Assembly (NCBI RefSeq): GCF_002803065.1
Contig: NZ_NNBL01000012.1
Location: 1-64,000, forward strand
Origin: Streptomyces sp. CB01635
Lineage (GTDB): Bacteria; Actinomycetota; Actinomycetes; Streptomycetales; Streptomycetaceae
Length of the DNA stretch: 64,000 nt
Reading direction: 5' to 3'
Positions 41,448-49,631 of the stretch are shown here, in pieces (the first letter of the stretch is position 1; the number at the start of each line of letters is the position of its first letter). The position numbers and the translations under genes were made by a program. The notes below the pieces were generated by a model. That model saw only the letters and a program-made list of their open reading frames with translations. It had not been told where the DNA came from and ran no database searches.

Positions 41448-42335
41448 ATGACAGAGAGCCCCGCTCCCTTGCCCGGCTGGCACCTCACCGCTGACGTCGA
41501 CGAGTTCCTCGCCCGCGCGGGCGACTACCTGCGCGCCGAGCCCGCCCTGCACACGGTCGCCCTCAGCGTCACCGCGAGCCTGCGGGAACGGGGGCCGGCG
41601 GTGTACGGGGCGCGGGGGCAGCTCTTCGGGGTGCTGTACGGGCCGGACGGCCGCGTGAGCGGGACGTTCCTGTGGACGCCGCCGTTCCGGATCAGCGTCA
41701 GCCCCCTGGACAGGGAGCAGGCGGACGCTCTTGCGGTCGCGCTCCAAGGGCGGCCGGTGCCCGGCGTGTTCGGGGTCGACGCGGCCTCGGCCGCCTTCGC
41801 CGACGCCTGGCAGTCCCGTACGGGAGCGCGGGCCCACCGCGCCGTCGAGCAGCGCCTCTACCGGCTCGGGGACCTCACCCCGCCGCATCCCGCACCCGCC
41901 GGGCGGCACCGCGTCGCCACCGAGGCGGACCGGGAGCTGCTGGTCCGGTGGCGCACCGCGTTCGCCGCGGACGCCGGCACTCCGGGCGGCGCCTCGGGCT
42001 CGGCGGAATGGGCCGACGAGCGGATCTCGTACGGCGGCGTCACCCTCTGGGAGACCCCGGACGGCGTGCCCGCCTCCATGGCCGGCGTGACCCGCGAGGC
42101 CGCCGGAGCGGTCCGGGTCGCGCCCGTCTACACCCCGGAGGAGCTGCGCGGCCGCGGCTACGCGGGAGCGGTCACCGCCGAGGTCAGCCGCGCCGCCCGG
42201 GCCGCGGGCGCGAGCGAGGTGCTCCTCTTCACCGACCTCGCCAACCGGACCAGCAACGGCCTCTACCTGCGCATCGGCTACCGTCCCGTGCGGGACTTCG
42301 CCGTCCACACCTTCACCGCCCCCGAGAACGGCTGA
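41448..42335 (+). CDS. GNAT-family N-acetyltransferase
   Basis: This gene encodes 295 residues from ATG 41448. The C-terminal half is a GNAT fold: VRVAPVYTPEELRGRGYAGA (about 222-241) provides the acetyl-CoA pyrophosphate loop R-G-R-G-Y-A, and FTDLANRTSNGLYLRIGYRP follows. The N-terminal half (1-140) is less conserved and may bind the acceptor. It belongs to the FR47-like group. The substrate is unknown. The next gene, another acetyltransferase, starts 6 bp downstream, so the two are co-transcribed and may act on related molecules. No operator site is present. Confidence 0.85.
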   Translation: MTESPAPLPGWHLTADVDEFLARAGDYLRAEPALHTVALSVTASLRERGPAVYGARGQLFGVLYGPDGRVSGTFLWTPPFRISVSPLDREQADALAVALQGRPVPGVFGVDAASAAFADAWQSRTGARAHRAVEQRLYRLGDLTPPHPAPAGRHRVATEADRELLVRWRTAFAADAGTPGGASGSAEWADERISYGGVTLWETPDGVPASMAGVTREAAGAVRVAPVYTPEELRGRGYAGAVTAEVSRAARAAGASEVLLFTDLANRTSNGLYLRIGYRPVRDFAVHTFTAPENG

Positions 42336-42341
42336 CAGCTC

Positions 42342-42917
42342 ATGATCGAAACCCCTGAGATACGTGGCCACGGACTGCTTCTGCGGGCCTGGCGGGCCGG
42401 GGACGAGGGGGACGCCGCCGCCGTACTGCGCGGGCTCGGCGATCCCGAGTTCCGGCGCTGGAACACCCCGCTCACCCCGGTCGACGACCTCGCCGGGGCC
42501 CATGAGTACCTGCGCTCGCGCCAGGAGGCGCTGGCGAGTGGTGAATCCGTGGCGTGCTGCGTCACCGACGAGAGCACGGGGGAGGTCCTCGGGCACGTGG
42601 GTCTCAACGCGATCATGCCCGTGTTCCGCAGCGCCCACGTCGGCTACTGGGTACTGCCCGAGGCCCGTGGGCGCCGTGTCGCGACCCGTGCGCTGAACCT
42701 CGCGTCACGGCTGGCCTTCGGTGAACTCGGCCTCCACCGGCTCGAACTCGGCCACGCACTCGGGCACGAGGCGTCCTGCCGGGTCGCCGACCGCGGCGGC
42801 TACCGGTATGAGGGCACGCTGCGGGGCGCGATGTTCGAGGCGGGGCGGCAGGACGCCTTCCGCGACGTGCACCTGCACGCCCGCCTCGCCTCGGACCCCG
42901 AGCCACCGGTGGCGTGA
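42342..42917 (+). CDS. RimJ/RimL-type GNAT acetyltransferase
   Basis: This gene encodes 191 residues from ATG 42342, directly after the previous acetyltransferase gene. RimJ/RimL features are GLLLRAWRAGDEGDAAAVL near the N terminus, HVGYWVLPEARGRRVATRAL (about 98-117) with the acetyl-CoA loop, and LHRLELGHALGHEASCRVAD. Such enzymes acetylate protein N termini, antibiotics or small amines. It converges on the pyridoxamine-oxidase-like gene with a 10-bp gap. Confidence 0.87.
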   Translation: MIETPEIRGHGLLLRAWRAGDEGDAAAVLRGLGDPEFRRWNTPLTPVDDLAGAHEYLRSRQEALASGESVACCVTDESTGEVLGHVGLNAIMPVFRSAHVGYWVLPEARGRRVATRALNLASRLAFGELGLHRLELGHALGHEASCRVADRGGYRYEGTLRGAMFEAGRQDAFRDVHLHARLASDPEPPVA

Positions 42918-42927
42918 GCCGGCCGCG

Positions 42928-43581
42928 TCACGGCCAGAGAAGCTCCCGTACCCAGCCCGTCTGCGTGCTGCGGTACCTGAGGCGGATGTGGCGGCGGCGG
43001 GCGTCGCCCTGGAAGAACTCCACCTCGCGCGGGGCCAGCGCGTACGCCGTCCACGTGGGGGCGGGGGCCTTCGGGTCGGCTTGCGCGCGCTCCCAGGCCG
43101 CGACCGACGCCTGCTCCAACTCGTCCTGTGAGCCGAGGACTTCGCTCTGGTGGCCGACCAGGGCTGCGGCCAGCGCTCCCGTCGAGCGGACGTGCAGGTC
43201 GGCCTGGCCCACCTCGGGGGTCTGAGTGGTGACATCACCACGAACACGGATCTGGCGGCCCTGCGACGGCCAGTAGAAGCCGAGCGCGGCCCGGGGGTGC
43301 GCCGTGAGCTGGCGGCCCTTGGCACTGCCCGCGTGGGAGGCGAAGTGGAAGACGTCCTCGTCGGCGCCGTGCAGCATCACCGTACGGACGTCGGGCAGGC
43401 CGTCCCCGTCCACCGTCGCGAGCGACATGGTGTGCGGCTCGGTCTGGCCGGCGGCCACCGCCTCGGCGAACCACTCGACGAAGAGCGGCAGCGGGGCGGA
43501 CGGGGCCGCGGACGGGTCGAACGCGGGCAGTTCGGTGTCCCAGACGCGCAGGGACTTCAGGATCTCTTGCAGTTCGGGCAT
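42928..43581 (-). CDS. Pyridoxamine 5'-phosphate oxidase family protein (PdxH paralogue)
   Basis: This gene encodes 217 residues from ATG 43581; longer frames upstream lack start signals. It has the PNPOx split barrel with FMN-binding regions: PDVRTVMLHGADEDVFHFAS (about 66-85), KGRQLTAHPRAALGFYWPSQ and the C-terminal EVEFFQGDARRRHIRLRYR. The last segment matches the PNPOx dimerisation domain, so it could be a true oxidase, but several PdxH substrate residues differ. PhzG-like and F420-related enzymes are alternatives. The bona fide pdxH is at 3810. Confidence 0.8.
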   Translation of the reverse strand: MPELQEILKSLRVWDTELPAFDPSAAPSAPLPLFVEWFAEAVAAGQTEPHTMSLATVDGDGLPDVRTVMLHGADEDVFHFASHAGSAKGRQLTAHPRAALGFYWPSQGRQIRVRGDVTTQTPEVGQADLHVRSTGALAAALVGHQSEVLGSQDELEQASVAAWERAQADPKAPAPTWTAYALAPREVEFFQGDARRRHIRLRYRSTQTGWVRELLWP

Positions 43582-43679
43582 GCACCGATTCTCGCGGTGA
43601 ACGCGAGCGCCCCGCCGACCGGTCCGTCCGGAAGGCGGGGCGACGCGTAGGACAGGCGAGTCCCGTCGGATGAGTCGCG

Positions 43680-45230
43680 TCAGATGAGGTCCATCGCCGC
43701 GACCTCGTCCGGGCTGCCGTAGCTGACCGGGCCCTGGAAGCGGCGGCGGGCCGTCGCGAACCACCACACCGTCGCGATCACGAGTACGGCGACCAGGGCG
43801 ATCGGCGCGTAGTTGAACGACGTCGCATTGATGGGGGACGCCTGCGGCAGCATGAACAGGACGCTGCTCGCCACGATCCAGACCACCGCGATCGCGGCGA
43901 CGGGCTTGCCCCAGCGGCCCAGGTTCCACGGCCCCTGCTGGAAGTCGTCGTGGCGCAGGCGCAGATAGATCGGGACGGCGTACGCGAGGTAGAGACCCAC
44001 GACGTTGACGCTCACGATCGCGGTGAACGCCGTGTGCGACCACCAGCCCGGCACCACGAGGACCAGCGAGCAGGCCGCCGCGAGCCACACGGCCTTCACG
44101 GGCGTGCGCGTGCGCGACGAGACCGAGTGCCACCAGCGGGAGCCCGGCATGGCGCCGTCACGCGAGAAGGCGAAGATCTGACGGGTGTTGCTCGTCATGT
44201 TGGCCAGGCCGCAGAACAGCATCGAGCCGATCACGATCAGCAGCAGGAGCTTCGCCGTCGTCATGCCGAGGGCGTCGATGAGGATCTGCACGGGCGGCGC
44301 CGACGCGCTCGCCTCCGCGGCGTAGTCCCCGATCGCGAAGACGAGGGCCAGCATCAGGATCAGGCCGGTGACGGCGGAGTAGCCGATCGCCCGCATGATG
44401 CCCTTGGGCGCGTTGACCGTCGCCTGGACCGTCTCCTCCGACATGTGGAAGCTGCCGTCGAAGCCGGTGAACGTCCAGCTGGTCACGAGGAGGCCGAGCA
44501 GGGCCGCGTAGATCCCGTTGGAGAAGCCGGTGTTGTTGGTGAACTGCGTGACGACCGACGCGGACTGGTGGTGGTCCGGTACGGCGATCAGCGCGACCAC
44601 GATGACCACCATGCCGACGAGGAGCCACCACACGGAGATCCGGTTCACCAGTGCCACCAGCTGCACCGTGTACGTGTTGGCGAGCGCCTGGAGCAGCAGG
44701 ATCACCGCCGTGATCAGAACCGTCTGCTGCGCCGTCGCGTGGTACGACGGCCACTGCATGACGACGAACGCCTGGATGAACGTCGCCGCCGCGTAGCCCG
44801 TCGCCGCCGTGCCGCCGACCTGCCCCACGAAATTCAGCCAGCCCGTGTACCAGGACCAGGCGCCCTTGTGCCGTTTCGCCAGCTTTCCCGCCGAGAAATA
44901 GAGCGCACCGCTCGTCGGATACGCCGATGCAATTTCGGCCATCGACGCTCCGACGAAAAGCACCATGGCCGCGACGGCTATCCAGCCGAACACGAGAATG
45001 CGCGGTCCTCCGGCGTTCATCCCGAACCCGAAGGAGGAGAAGATGCCGGAGATGATGTTGATGATCGTGAAGGAAATCGCGAAATTGTCGAACGCCTTGA
45101 AGCGCCGGGTCAGCTTCCGCGGGTAGCCCATCGCGTGCAGCGTCGCGTCGTCGTCGAGCGCGGCGGCGGGCCGCCCGGATCTGCTGGGGGACGTGGGGGG
45201 AGTGGGTGCGCTGGTCAGGGGGTCGGACAC
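43680..45230 (-). CDS. APC-family amino acid permease
   Basis: This gene encodes 516 residues from GTG 45230, with GGAAGG upstream. About twelve membrane helices are present, beginning with FAISFTIINIISGIFSSFGF (about residues 47-66). It includes the family consensus GASMAEIASAYPTSGALYF (about 93-111) and TSWTFTGFDGSFHMSEET. It resembles GABA/choline-type permeases (BAT1 group) of the APC superfamily. It presumably imports an amino acid or amine by cation symport. It lies 54 bp downstream of the TPR-like gene with the TTA codon, in the same orientation, so they may be one operon under bldA influence. Confidence 0.88.
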   Translation of the reverse strand: MSDPLTSAPTPPTSPSRSGRPAAALDDDATLHAMGYPRKLTRRFKAFDNFAISFTIINIISGIFSSFGFGMNAGGPRILVFGWIAVAAMVLFVGASMAEIASAYPTSGALYFSAGKLAKRHKGAWSWYTGWLNFVGQVGGTAATGYAAATFIQAFVVMQWPSYHATAQQTVLITAVILLLQALANTYTVQLVALVNRISVWWLLVGMVVIVVALIAVPDHHQSASVVTQFTNNTGFSNGIYAALLGLLVTSWTFTGFDGSFHMSEETVQATVNAPKGIMRAIGYSAVTGLILMLALVFAIGDYAAEASASAPPVQILIDALGMTTAKLLLLIVIGSMLFCGLANMTSNTRQIFAFSRDGAMPGSRWWHSVSSRTRTPVKAVWLAAACSLVLVVPGWWSHTAFTAIVSVNVVGLYLAYAVPIYLRLRHDDFQQGPWNLGRWGKPVAAIAVVWIVASSVLFMLPQASPINATSFNYAPIALVAVLVIATVWWFATARRRFQGPVSYGSPDEVAAMDLI

Positions 45231-45284
45231 AACCTCGGCCTTCCGGTGTGGGGGAATTTCCGAAACCTGTGGGGCGGGTGGGGG

Positions 45285-46241
45285 TCAGGTGCTGTGGGGG
45301 ACCGGCAGGCCGCACGCGCGCCGCGCCCTGCTGAGCTGTTCCCCGGGGTCACCGAAGACGCTCCACGGCATGCGGGACGCGTACGGGCCCATGGCCGTGA
45401 GCACCGCCCGCGCCTCGAAGGCGCACTGCGCCATGTGCAGCGCGTGCGCCAGATACGCCAGGTCGAGGACCGGCGTGAAGCGGTAACCCGCCACCTGCGG
45501 CAGCCAGTTCCGGTACGCGCCGAGCGCCGTCGCCTTCCACTGCGGCTGGTCCCAGGTGTGCTCGGAGAGGAGGTGCGCCGGGTTGTGGCCCTCGACGAGG
45601 GTGACCAGGGGCAGCAGGCGCAGCGGCGACGAGGCCGGGGCGCGCTGGCTCAGATACGCGGCCACGTCCCAGGCCGCGTTCGCGGTGCCGCCGTGCCGGG
45701 TGAAGAAGAACGCCAGGAACTGGTGGTGGGCCTCGCGGTGCCAGGGGTCGAGGCGCGTGACGTGCTCGAACTGGGCCCAGGGGCCGCGGGGTTCGGTGAG
45801 CAGGCCCTGCGGCGCGCGGTCGCGGGGCCGCTGGAGGCGGGCCATGGAGAGCCGGGCGGCCCACGGGGTGGGGTCCTTGGGCGCGAGGTCCGCGGCCCGG
45901 TCGCAGGCGGCGAGCGCTATCCGCCCGAGCGCCCCGATGCGCCGGTCGTGGGACTGGGCGGCGCGCAGGGTCCGGAACACGGCGACGCGCGCCCACAACA
46001 GGGCGGCGTCGGGGCCGGGCTCCTCCTCCAGCCAGCGTTCCGCGAGGTCGGAGTCGGCGGCGACGGAGGCCAGGACGAGGGAGCGGTGGGCGCGCAGTCC
46101 GAAGTCGCCGTGCGTCTCCTTGAGGACCGAGTGCGCGCCGAAGTAGCGGCCCGCCTTTAAGTCCGTGCAGGCCCTGGCCAGCTCTCGGTCGTCGGCGGCG
46201 GGATGCCAGACGTACTGTCCTTCGAACGAGCCGGCGGTCAT
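45285..46241 (-). CDS. TPR-like hypothetical protein with a TTA (bldA) codon
   Basis: This gene encodes 318 residues from ATG 46241, with GGGGAG upstream. It is predicted all-helical with TPR-like repeats (RELARACTDLKAGRYFGAHS, LAACDRAADLAPKDPTPWAA, FEHVTRLDPWHREAHHQFLA). There is no signal peptide or catalytic motif. Leucine 28 is encoded by TTA (46158-46160, complement). It is the only in-frame TTA I noticed in the window, so translation should need the bldA tRNA, which accumulates late in development. An AT-rich promoter region with a 7-bp inverted repeat lies upstream. The function is unknown. Confidence 0.75.
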   Translation of the reverse strand: MTAGSFEGQYVWHPAADDRELARACTDLKAGRYFGAHSVLKETHGDFGLRAHRSLVLASVAADSDLAERWLEEEPGPDAALLWARVAVFRTLRAAQSHDRRIGALGRIALAACDRAADLAPKDPTPWAARLSMARLQRPRDRAPQGLLTEPRGPWAQFEHVTRLDPWHREAHHQFLAFFFTRHGGTANAAWDVAAYLSQRAPASSPLRLLPLVTLVEGHNPAHLLSEHTWDQPQWKATALGAYRNWLPQVAGYRFTPVLDLAYLAHALHMAQCAFEARAVLTAMGPYASRMPWSVFGDPGEQLSRARRACGLPVPHST

Positions 46242-46326
46242 GCTCCCCTGCCACTGTTCTGCTTTTCCGTACGGACGACGGGGAGCACCCTACTCAGGAT
46301 CATGGCCTACGGAAACTGTGCATCCG

Positions 46327-46349
46327 AAATAACAGGTTCCGGGTTATTT
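46327..46349. promoter_or_regulatory. AT-rich inverted repeat upstream of the TTA gene
   Basis: AAATAAC (46327-46333) and GTTATTT (46343-46349) form a perfect 7-bp inverted repeat with a 9-bp spacer, 86-108 bp before the TPR-like gene start. The surrounding 46290-46440 is markedly AT-rich for this genome and also contains AAATT-GC-AAATTT near 46405. It is probably an operator/promoter region. Confidence 0.45.
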
Positions 46350-46464
46350 ATGACGCGGCTCGCGTCTCACCATCCGATTTCGGGTTCGCGATCGGTTTAT
46401 TGAAATTGCAAATTTATTGTGCCGGTTCCCGGTTTCTTATGGACGCGGCCTCATGGACGAGGTC

Positions 46465-47643
46465 TCAGGATGTGCCGAGCACCACCGTTCCCGACGAGCA
46501 GAACCATCCGCCCGTGCCGGACGCCACCGCGAGCCGCGGCAGCCGCCCGCCCCCCTTGCGCACCTGGCGCTCCCCGGCCTCGCCCCGCAGCTGCCGTACC
46601 GCTTCCACCAGCAGGAACAGGCCCCGCATCCCCGGGTGTTGGGCCGACAGGCCACCGCCGTCCGTGTTCGTGGGGAGCCCGCCGTCCCGCAGCAGCCGTC
46701 CCTTCTCCACGAACGGTCCGCCCTCGCCCTTCGCGCAGAACCCCAGATCCTCCAGCGTCACCAGCGTCATGTACGTGAAGGCGTCGTAGATCTCCGCGAG
46801 GTCGATCTCGTCGGGCGTGACGCCCGCCCGCTCGAAGGCGAGCTTCCCGCTGACGGCCGCCGGGGACACGGTGAAGTCGTCCCACTCGGACATCGTCGTG
46901 TGCGACACGTACTCACCCGAACCGAGCACCCACACCGGGGACTTGGCGCAGTCGGGGAGCAGGTCCTCGGCGACGAGCAGCACGGCGGCGCCGCCGTCCG
47001 AGCGTATGCAGCAGTGCAATTTCGTGAACGGGTCCGCGATCATCGGCCCGTCGAGCACGTCGTCCACGGTGACCGGGTCGCGGAACATGGCCTCCGGGTT
47101 CAGCGCGGCGTTCGCCCGCGTCTGCACGGCGACCTCGGCGAGCTGTTCAAGGGTGGTGCCGTACTCGTGCATGTGGCGTCGCGCCGCCATCGCGTACTTG
47201 GCGATCAGCGAGTGCCCGTACGGCACCTCGAACTGGAGGGGGCCGCGGGCACCGAAACTCAGGTTCGACGTGCGCCGTCCGGCCTTGATGTCGGCGCGGG
47301 CCGTCGACCCGTAGGCGAGCAGGACCGCGCGGGCATGGCCCTGGGCGATGGCGTCCGCCGCGTGCGCCGCCATCACCTCCCAGGTCGAGCCGCCGACCGA
47401 AGTCGAGTCCACCCAGCGGGGTTTGAGCCCCAGATACTCGGCTACCTCGACCGGCGCGAGAATGCCGAGGCCCGCGCCGGCGAACCCGTCGACGACGTCG
47501 GGGGTGAGTCCGGCGTCGGCCACGGCGCGGCGGGCGGCCTGGGCGTGCAGGGCGTAGGGAGTGGCCTCGTCCACGCGGCCGCAGTCGGAGAGGGCGATGC
47601 CGGCGATGGCGACCCGGCGGGAACCGTGAAGTGCGGCAGTCAT
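46465..47643 (-). CDS. SCP2-type thiolase / lipid-transfer protein (Ltp-like)
   Basis: This gene encodes 392 residues from ATG 47643. No Shine-Dalgarno sequence precedes it; an operator occupies that place, so the mRNA may be leaderless. The thiolase fold is shown by RVAIAGIALSDCG, HARAVLLAYGSTARADIKAG and the C-terminal IYDAFTYMTLVTLEDLGFCA, then KGEGGPF. At the usual nucleophile position the sequence reads STSVGGSTWEV without an obvious cysteine. That recalls Ltp2-type enzymes, which lack thiolase activity and do retro-aldol cleavage with a DUF35 partner. The alignment is by eye. Confidence 0.85.
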   Translation of the reverse strand: MTAALHGSRRVAIAGIALSDCGRVDEATPYALHAQAARRAVADAGLTPDVVDGFAGAGLGILAPVEVAEYLGLKPRWVDSTSVGGSTWEVMAAHAADAIAQGHARAVLLAYGSTARADIKAGRRTSNLSFGARGPLQFEVPYGHSLIAKYAMAARRHMHEYGTTLEQLAEVAVQTRANAALNPEAMFRDPVTVDDVLDGPMIADPFTKLHCCIRSDGGAAVLLVAEDLLPDCAKSPVWVLGSGEYVSHTTMSEWDDFTVSPAAVSGKLAFERAGVTPDEIDLAEIYDAFTYMTLVTLEDLGFCAKGEGGPFVEKGRLLRDGGLPTNTDGGGLSAQHPGMRGLFLLVEAVRQLRGEAGERQVRKGGGRLPRLAVASGTGGWFCSSGTVVLGTS

Positions 47644-47647
47644 GAAT

Positions 47648-47662
47648 CTGACGGTACATCAG
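47648..47662. promoter_or_regulatory. Operator CTGAC-N5-ATCAG (site 8)
   Basis: CTGACGGTACATCAG matches nine of ten arm positions. It lies only 5 bp upstream of the thiolase ATG and overlaps a possible -10 box on the minus strand (TACCGT, seven bases before ATG). Repressor bound here would block a leaderless transcript completely. Confidence 0.75.
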
Positions 47663-47687
47663 ATCGGCTGATCCGCCAGAGGATGTC

Positions 47688-47771
47688 TCTGCGCGTATGT
47701 CCGTGCACACCTCCGCGCTTACGTCTGCGCATATCGCTGTACATGCCTCTGCGCATATCTCTGTGCATCCC
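47688..47771. repeat. Seven tandem 12-bp repeats in a divergent promoter region
   Basis: Seven consecutive 12-bp units fill 84 bp, with consensus TCTGCGCATATC. Units 4 and 6 are identical; the others differ at one to five positions (for example TCTGCGCGTATG, TCCGTGCACACC, TCTGTGCATCCC). They lie between operators 8 and 9 in the spacer separating the divergent thiolase and acyl-CoA dehydrogenase genes. They may be a spacing or protein-binding array, or a slippage-prone minisatellite. Confidence 0.75.
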
Positions 47772-47788
47772 GTCCCCGCCGCCCTAAC

Positions 47789-47803
47789 ATGACGCCCCGT
47801 CAG
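47789..47803. promoter_or_regulatory. Operator ATGAC-N5-GTCAG (site 9)
   Basis: ATGACGCCCCGTCAG matches nine of ten arm positions and is perfect over the inner GACG-N3-CGTC form except for its spacer. It is followed by AAC, as at sites 3 and 7, and lies 43 bp before the acyl-CoA dehydrogenase start. Confidence 0.7.
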
Positions 47804-47846
47804 AACAGGGGTTCCGGGGTCGCCGGACCCCCGGGGAGGAGCCCGT

Positions 47847-49055
47847 ATGGACGCCGCCTTCACCGCGGAACAGGACGAGATCCGTGGCACCCTGCACGAA
47901 CTCATGAACAAGCGCTGCGGACCCGAGGACGTCAAGGCCGCCGTCGGCACCCCCGCCGGCTACGACCCGGCCCTGTGGTCGGCCCTCGGCGGCGAACTGG
48001 GCCTGCCCGGCCTGGCCCTCCCCGAGCAGTACGGCGGAGTCGGCTGCGGGACCACCGAACTGGCCCTGGCCTGCGAGGAGTCGGGCCGCGCACTGGCCCC
48101 CACCCCGCTCCTGGCCACCGCTGCGCTCGCCGCCCCGCTCGTCCTCGCCCTCGGCACCGAGGCCCAGCGCGCCGCACTGCTGCCCCGCATCGCCTCAGGC
48201 GCCCTGACCGCCACGCTCGCCGTACCCGGCGAGGGCCTCGCCACCGCGCTCGGCCTGACCGGCGACAACCGCGGCGACTGGTCGGGCGGTGGCCGCGCGG
48301 GCGGCGTCCAGGCCAGGCAGGACGACCGCCATGACGGTGGCTGGAGGCTGTACGGGCAGGCCGACCAGGTCCTCGACGGACACAGCGCCGGCCTCTTGAT
48401 CGTCGCCGCGCACACCGGCGGCTTCGCCCGCTCACGCACCCTGCTCTTCCTCGTGGACGGCGACGCGGAGGGAGTCGTCAGGACCCGCCAGACGTCCCTC
48501 GACGAGACGCGCCCCCGCGCCCGGGTCGAACTACGGCATGTGGCAGCCGAGTTGCTCGGCTCGGCGGAGGGTGAGGGCGGCGAGGTGGCCGGCGCCCTCG
48601 CCGCCATGGGCGACGCGGCCGCGACCGTACTCGCCGCGGAAGCCGTCGGTGCCGCCGAGCGCGCCCTGGAACGGACCGTCGAGCATGTGCGCCAGCGCGA
48701 GCAGTTCGGGCGGCCCATCGGCTCCTTCCAGGCGGTCAAGCACCGCCTCGCGGACGTCTACGTCCAGGTGCAGGCGGCGCGCTCCGCGGCGTACTACGCG
48801 GCTTGGGCGGCGGGCTCCGGGAGCGGCGAACGGACGGGCGGTCTCGCTCTCGCCCAGGCCCTGGAAGCGCTGCGCACCGCAGCGTCCGAGGCCGTCCAGC
48901 TGCACGGCGGCATCGGCTTCACCTGGGAACATGACGCCCACCTCTACATCAAGCGCGCGACCGGCGACGAACTCCTCTTCGGCCCCGTCCACCTGCTGCG
49001 CGCACGCGCCGCGGAATCCGCCGAGCTCTTCACCCGCCAGGAGGCGACTGCCTGA
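47847..49055 (+). CDS. Acyl-CoA dehydrogenase family protein
   Basis: This gene encodes 402 residues from ATG 47847, with GGGGAGGAG upstream. The C terminus is conserved: REQFGRPIGSFQAVKHRLAD (about 286-305) and VQLHGGIGFTWEHDAHLYIK (about 350-369). The middle domain (about 120-230) is unusual: the W-x-Q-G-x-S-E-P flavin loop of the other copies is absent, and a polar glycine/aspartate-rich insert (DDRHDGGWRLYGQADQVLDG) appears instead. It resembles the C-terminal partner type of heterotetrameric dehydrogenases. It is coupled to the next gene by a TGATG overlap. Confidence 0.87.
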   Translation: MDAAFTAEQDEIRGTLHELMNKRCGPEDVKAAVGTPAGYDPALWSALGGELGLPGLALPEQYGGVGCGTTELALACEESGRALAPTPLLATAALAAPLVLALGTEAQRAALLPRIASGALTATLAVPGEGLATALGLTGDNRGDWSGGGRAGGVQARQDDRHDGGWRLYGQADQVLDGHSAGLLIVAAHTGGFARSRTLLFLVDGDAEGVVRTRQTSLDETRPRARVELRHVAAELLGSAEGEGGEVAGALAAMGDAAATVLAAEAVGAAERALERTVEHVRQREQFGRPIGSFQAVKHRLADVYVQVQAARSAAYYAAWAAGSGSGERTGGLALAQALEALRTAASEAVQLHGGIGFTWEHDAHLYIKRATGDELLFGPVHLLRARAAESAELFTRQEATA

Positions 49056-49531
49056 TGGCACCACCCGGAGCAAGACTGATGCAGAAGGTCTCGTCGACCC
49101 GCGCCTTCGCCCGCGTCGCCCCCCATTTCATCCCCGCGATGGACCGCACCGTGCACCGGCTCACCCGGGGAAAGGTGCTGCTCAGCGCCCAGATGCTGCC
49201 GGGGGTCATCCTGACCGCGCGCGGTGCGAAGAGCGGACTGCCACGGCGTACGCCACTCGCCTGCATGCCTGAGGGCGAGGCGGGCACCTGGCTGCTGATC
49301 GGGTCCAATTTCGGCCGCCCGGGACACCCCGCGTGGACGGCGAACCTGATGGCCCACCCGGACGCCGACATCAACTGGAAGGGCGAGGACATCCCGGTCA
49401 CCGCCCGGCTGCTCGACTCCGGCGAGCGGGCACAGGCCTGGGCGGCGGTGCTCACGTTCTGGCCGCCGTACGCGAAGTACCAGGCGAGGGTGGAGCGGGA
49501 GATCAGGCTCTTCCGGCTGGTGCGCCGGTAA
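49055..49531 (+). CDS. Deazaflavin (F420)-dependent nitroreductase family protein
   Basis: This gene encodes 158 residues from ATG 49055, sharing a base with the preceding stop. Ddn-family features are VILTARGAKSGLPRRTPLAC (about residues 51-70), WLLIGSNFGRPGHPAWTANL (about 79-98) and HPDADINWKGEDIPVTARLL. These proteins form a split barrel that binds F420 and can reduce activated double bonds or quinones. In this operon it may saturate an enoyl or enone intermediate, but that is inference. It converges on the TetR gene, separated by two hairpins. Confidence 0.88.
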   Translation: MAPPGARLMQKVSSTRAFARVAPHFIPAMDRTVHRLTRGKVLLSAQMLPGVILTARGAKSGLPRRTPLACMPEGEAGTWLLIGSNFGRPGHPAWTANLMAHPDADINWKGEDIPVTARLLDSGERAQAWAAVLTFWPPYAKYQARVEREIRLFRLVRR

Positions 49532-49556
49532 GGCGGACCAGCGACTGAAACTGCAA

Positions 49557-49591
49557 CAGCGGCGGCTCACGTGAGACGCGAACCGCCGCTG
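49557..49591. terminator. Hairpin terminator between convergent genes
   Basis: CAGCGGCGG (49557-49565) pairs perfectly with CCGCCGCTG (49583-49591). It lies 26 bases after the end of the F420-type gene and before the end of the TetR gene, where a bidirectional terminator is expected. Confidence 0.6.
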
Positions 49592-49607
49592 CTCGACAGG
49601 ACCGGGA

Positions 49608-49631
49608 AACCCGAAGGACCGCTTCGGGGTT
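49608..49631 (-). terminator. Hairpin at the end of the tetR gene
   Basis: AACCCGAAG (49608-49616) pairs with CTTCGGGGTT (49622-49631) with one bulged G. Read on the minus strand it overlaps the tetR stop codon and is followed by TTTCCC, so it could be an intrinsic terminator for that gene. Confidence 0.45.

Noticed and set aside
47688..47771. Possible CRISPR array
   Set aside because: The units are 12 bp, contiguous and imperfect, with no unique spacers and no cas genes.
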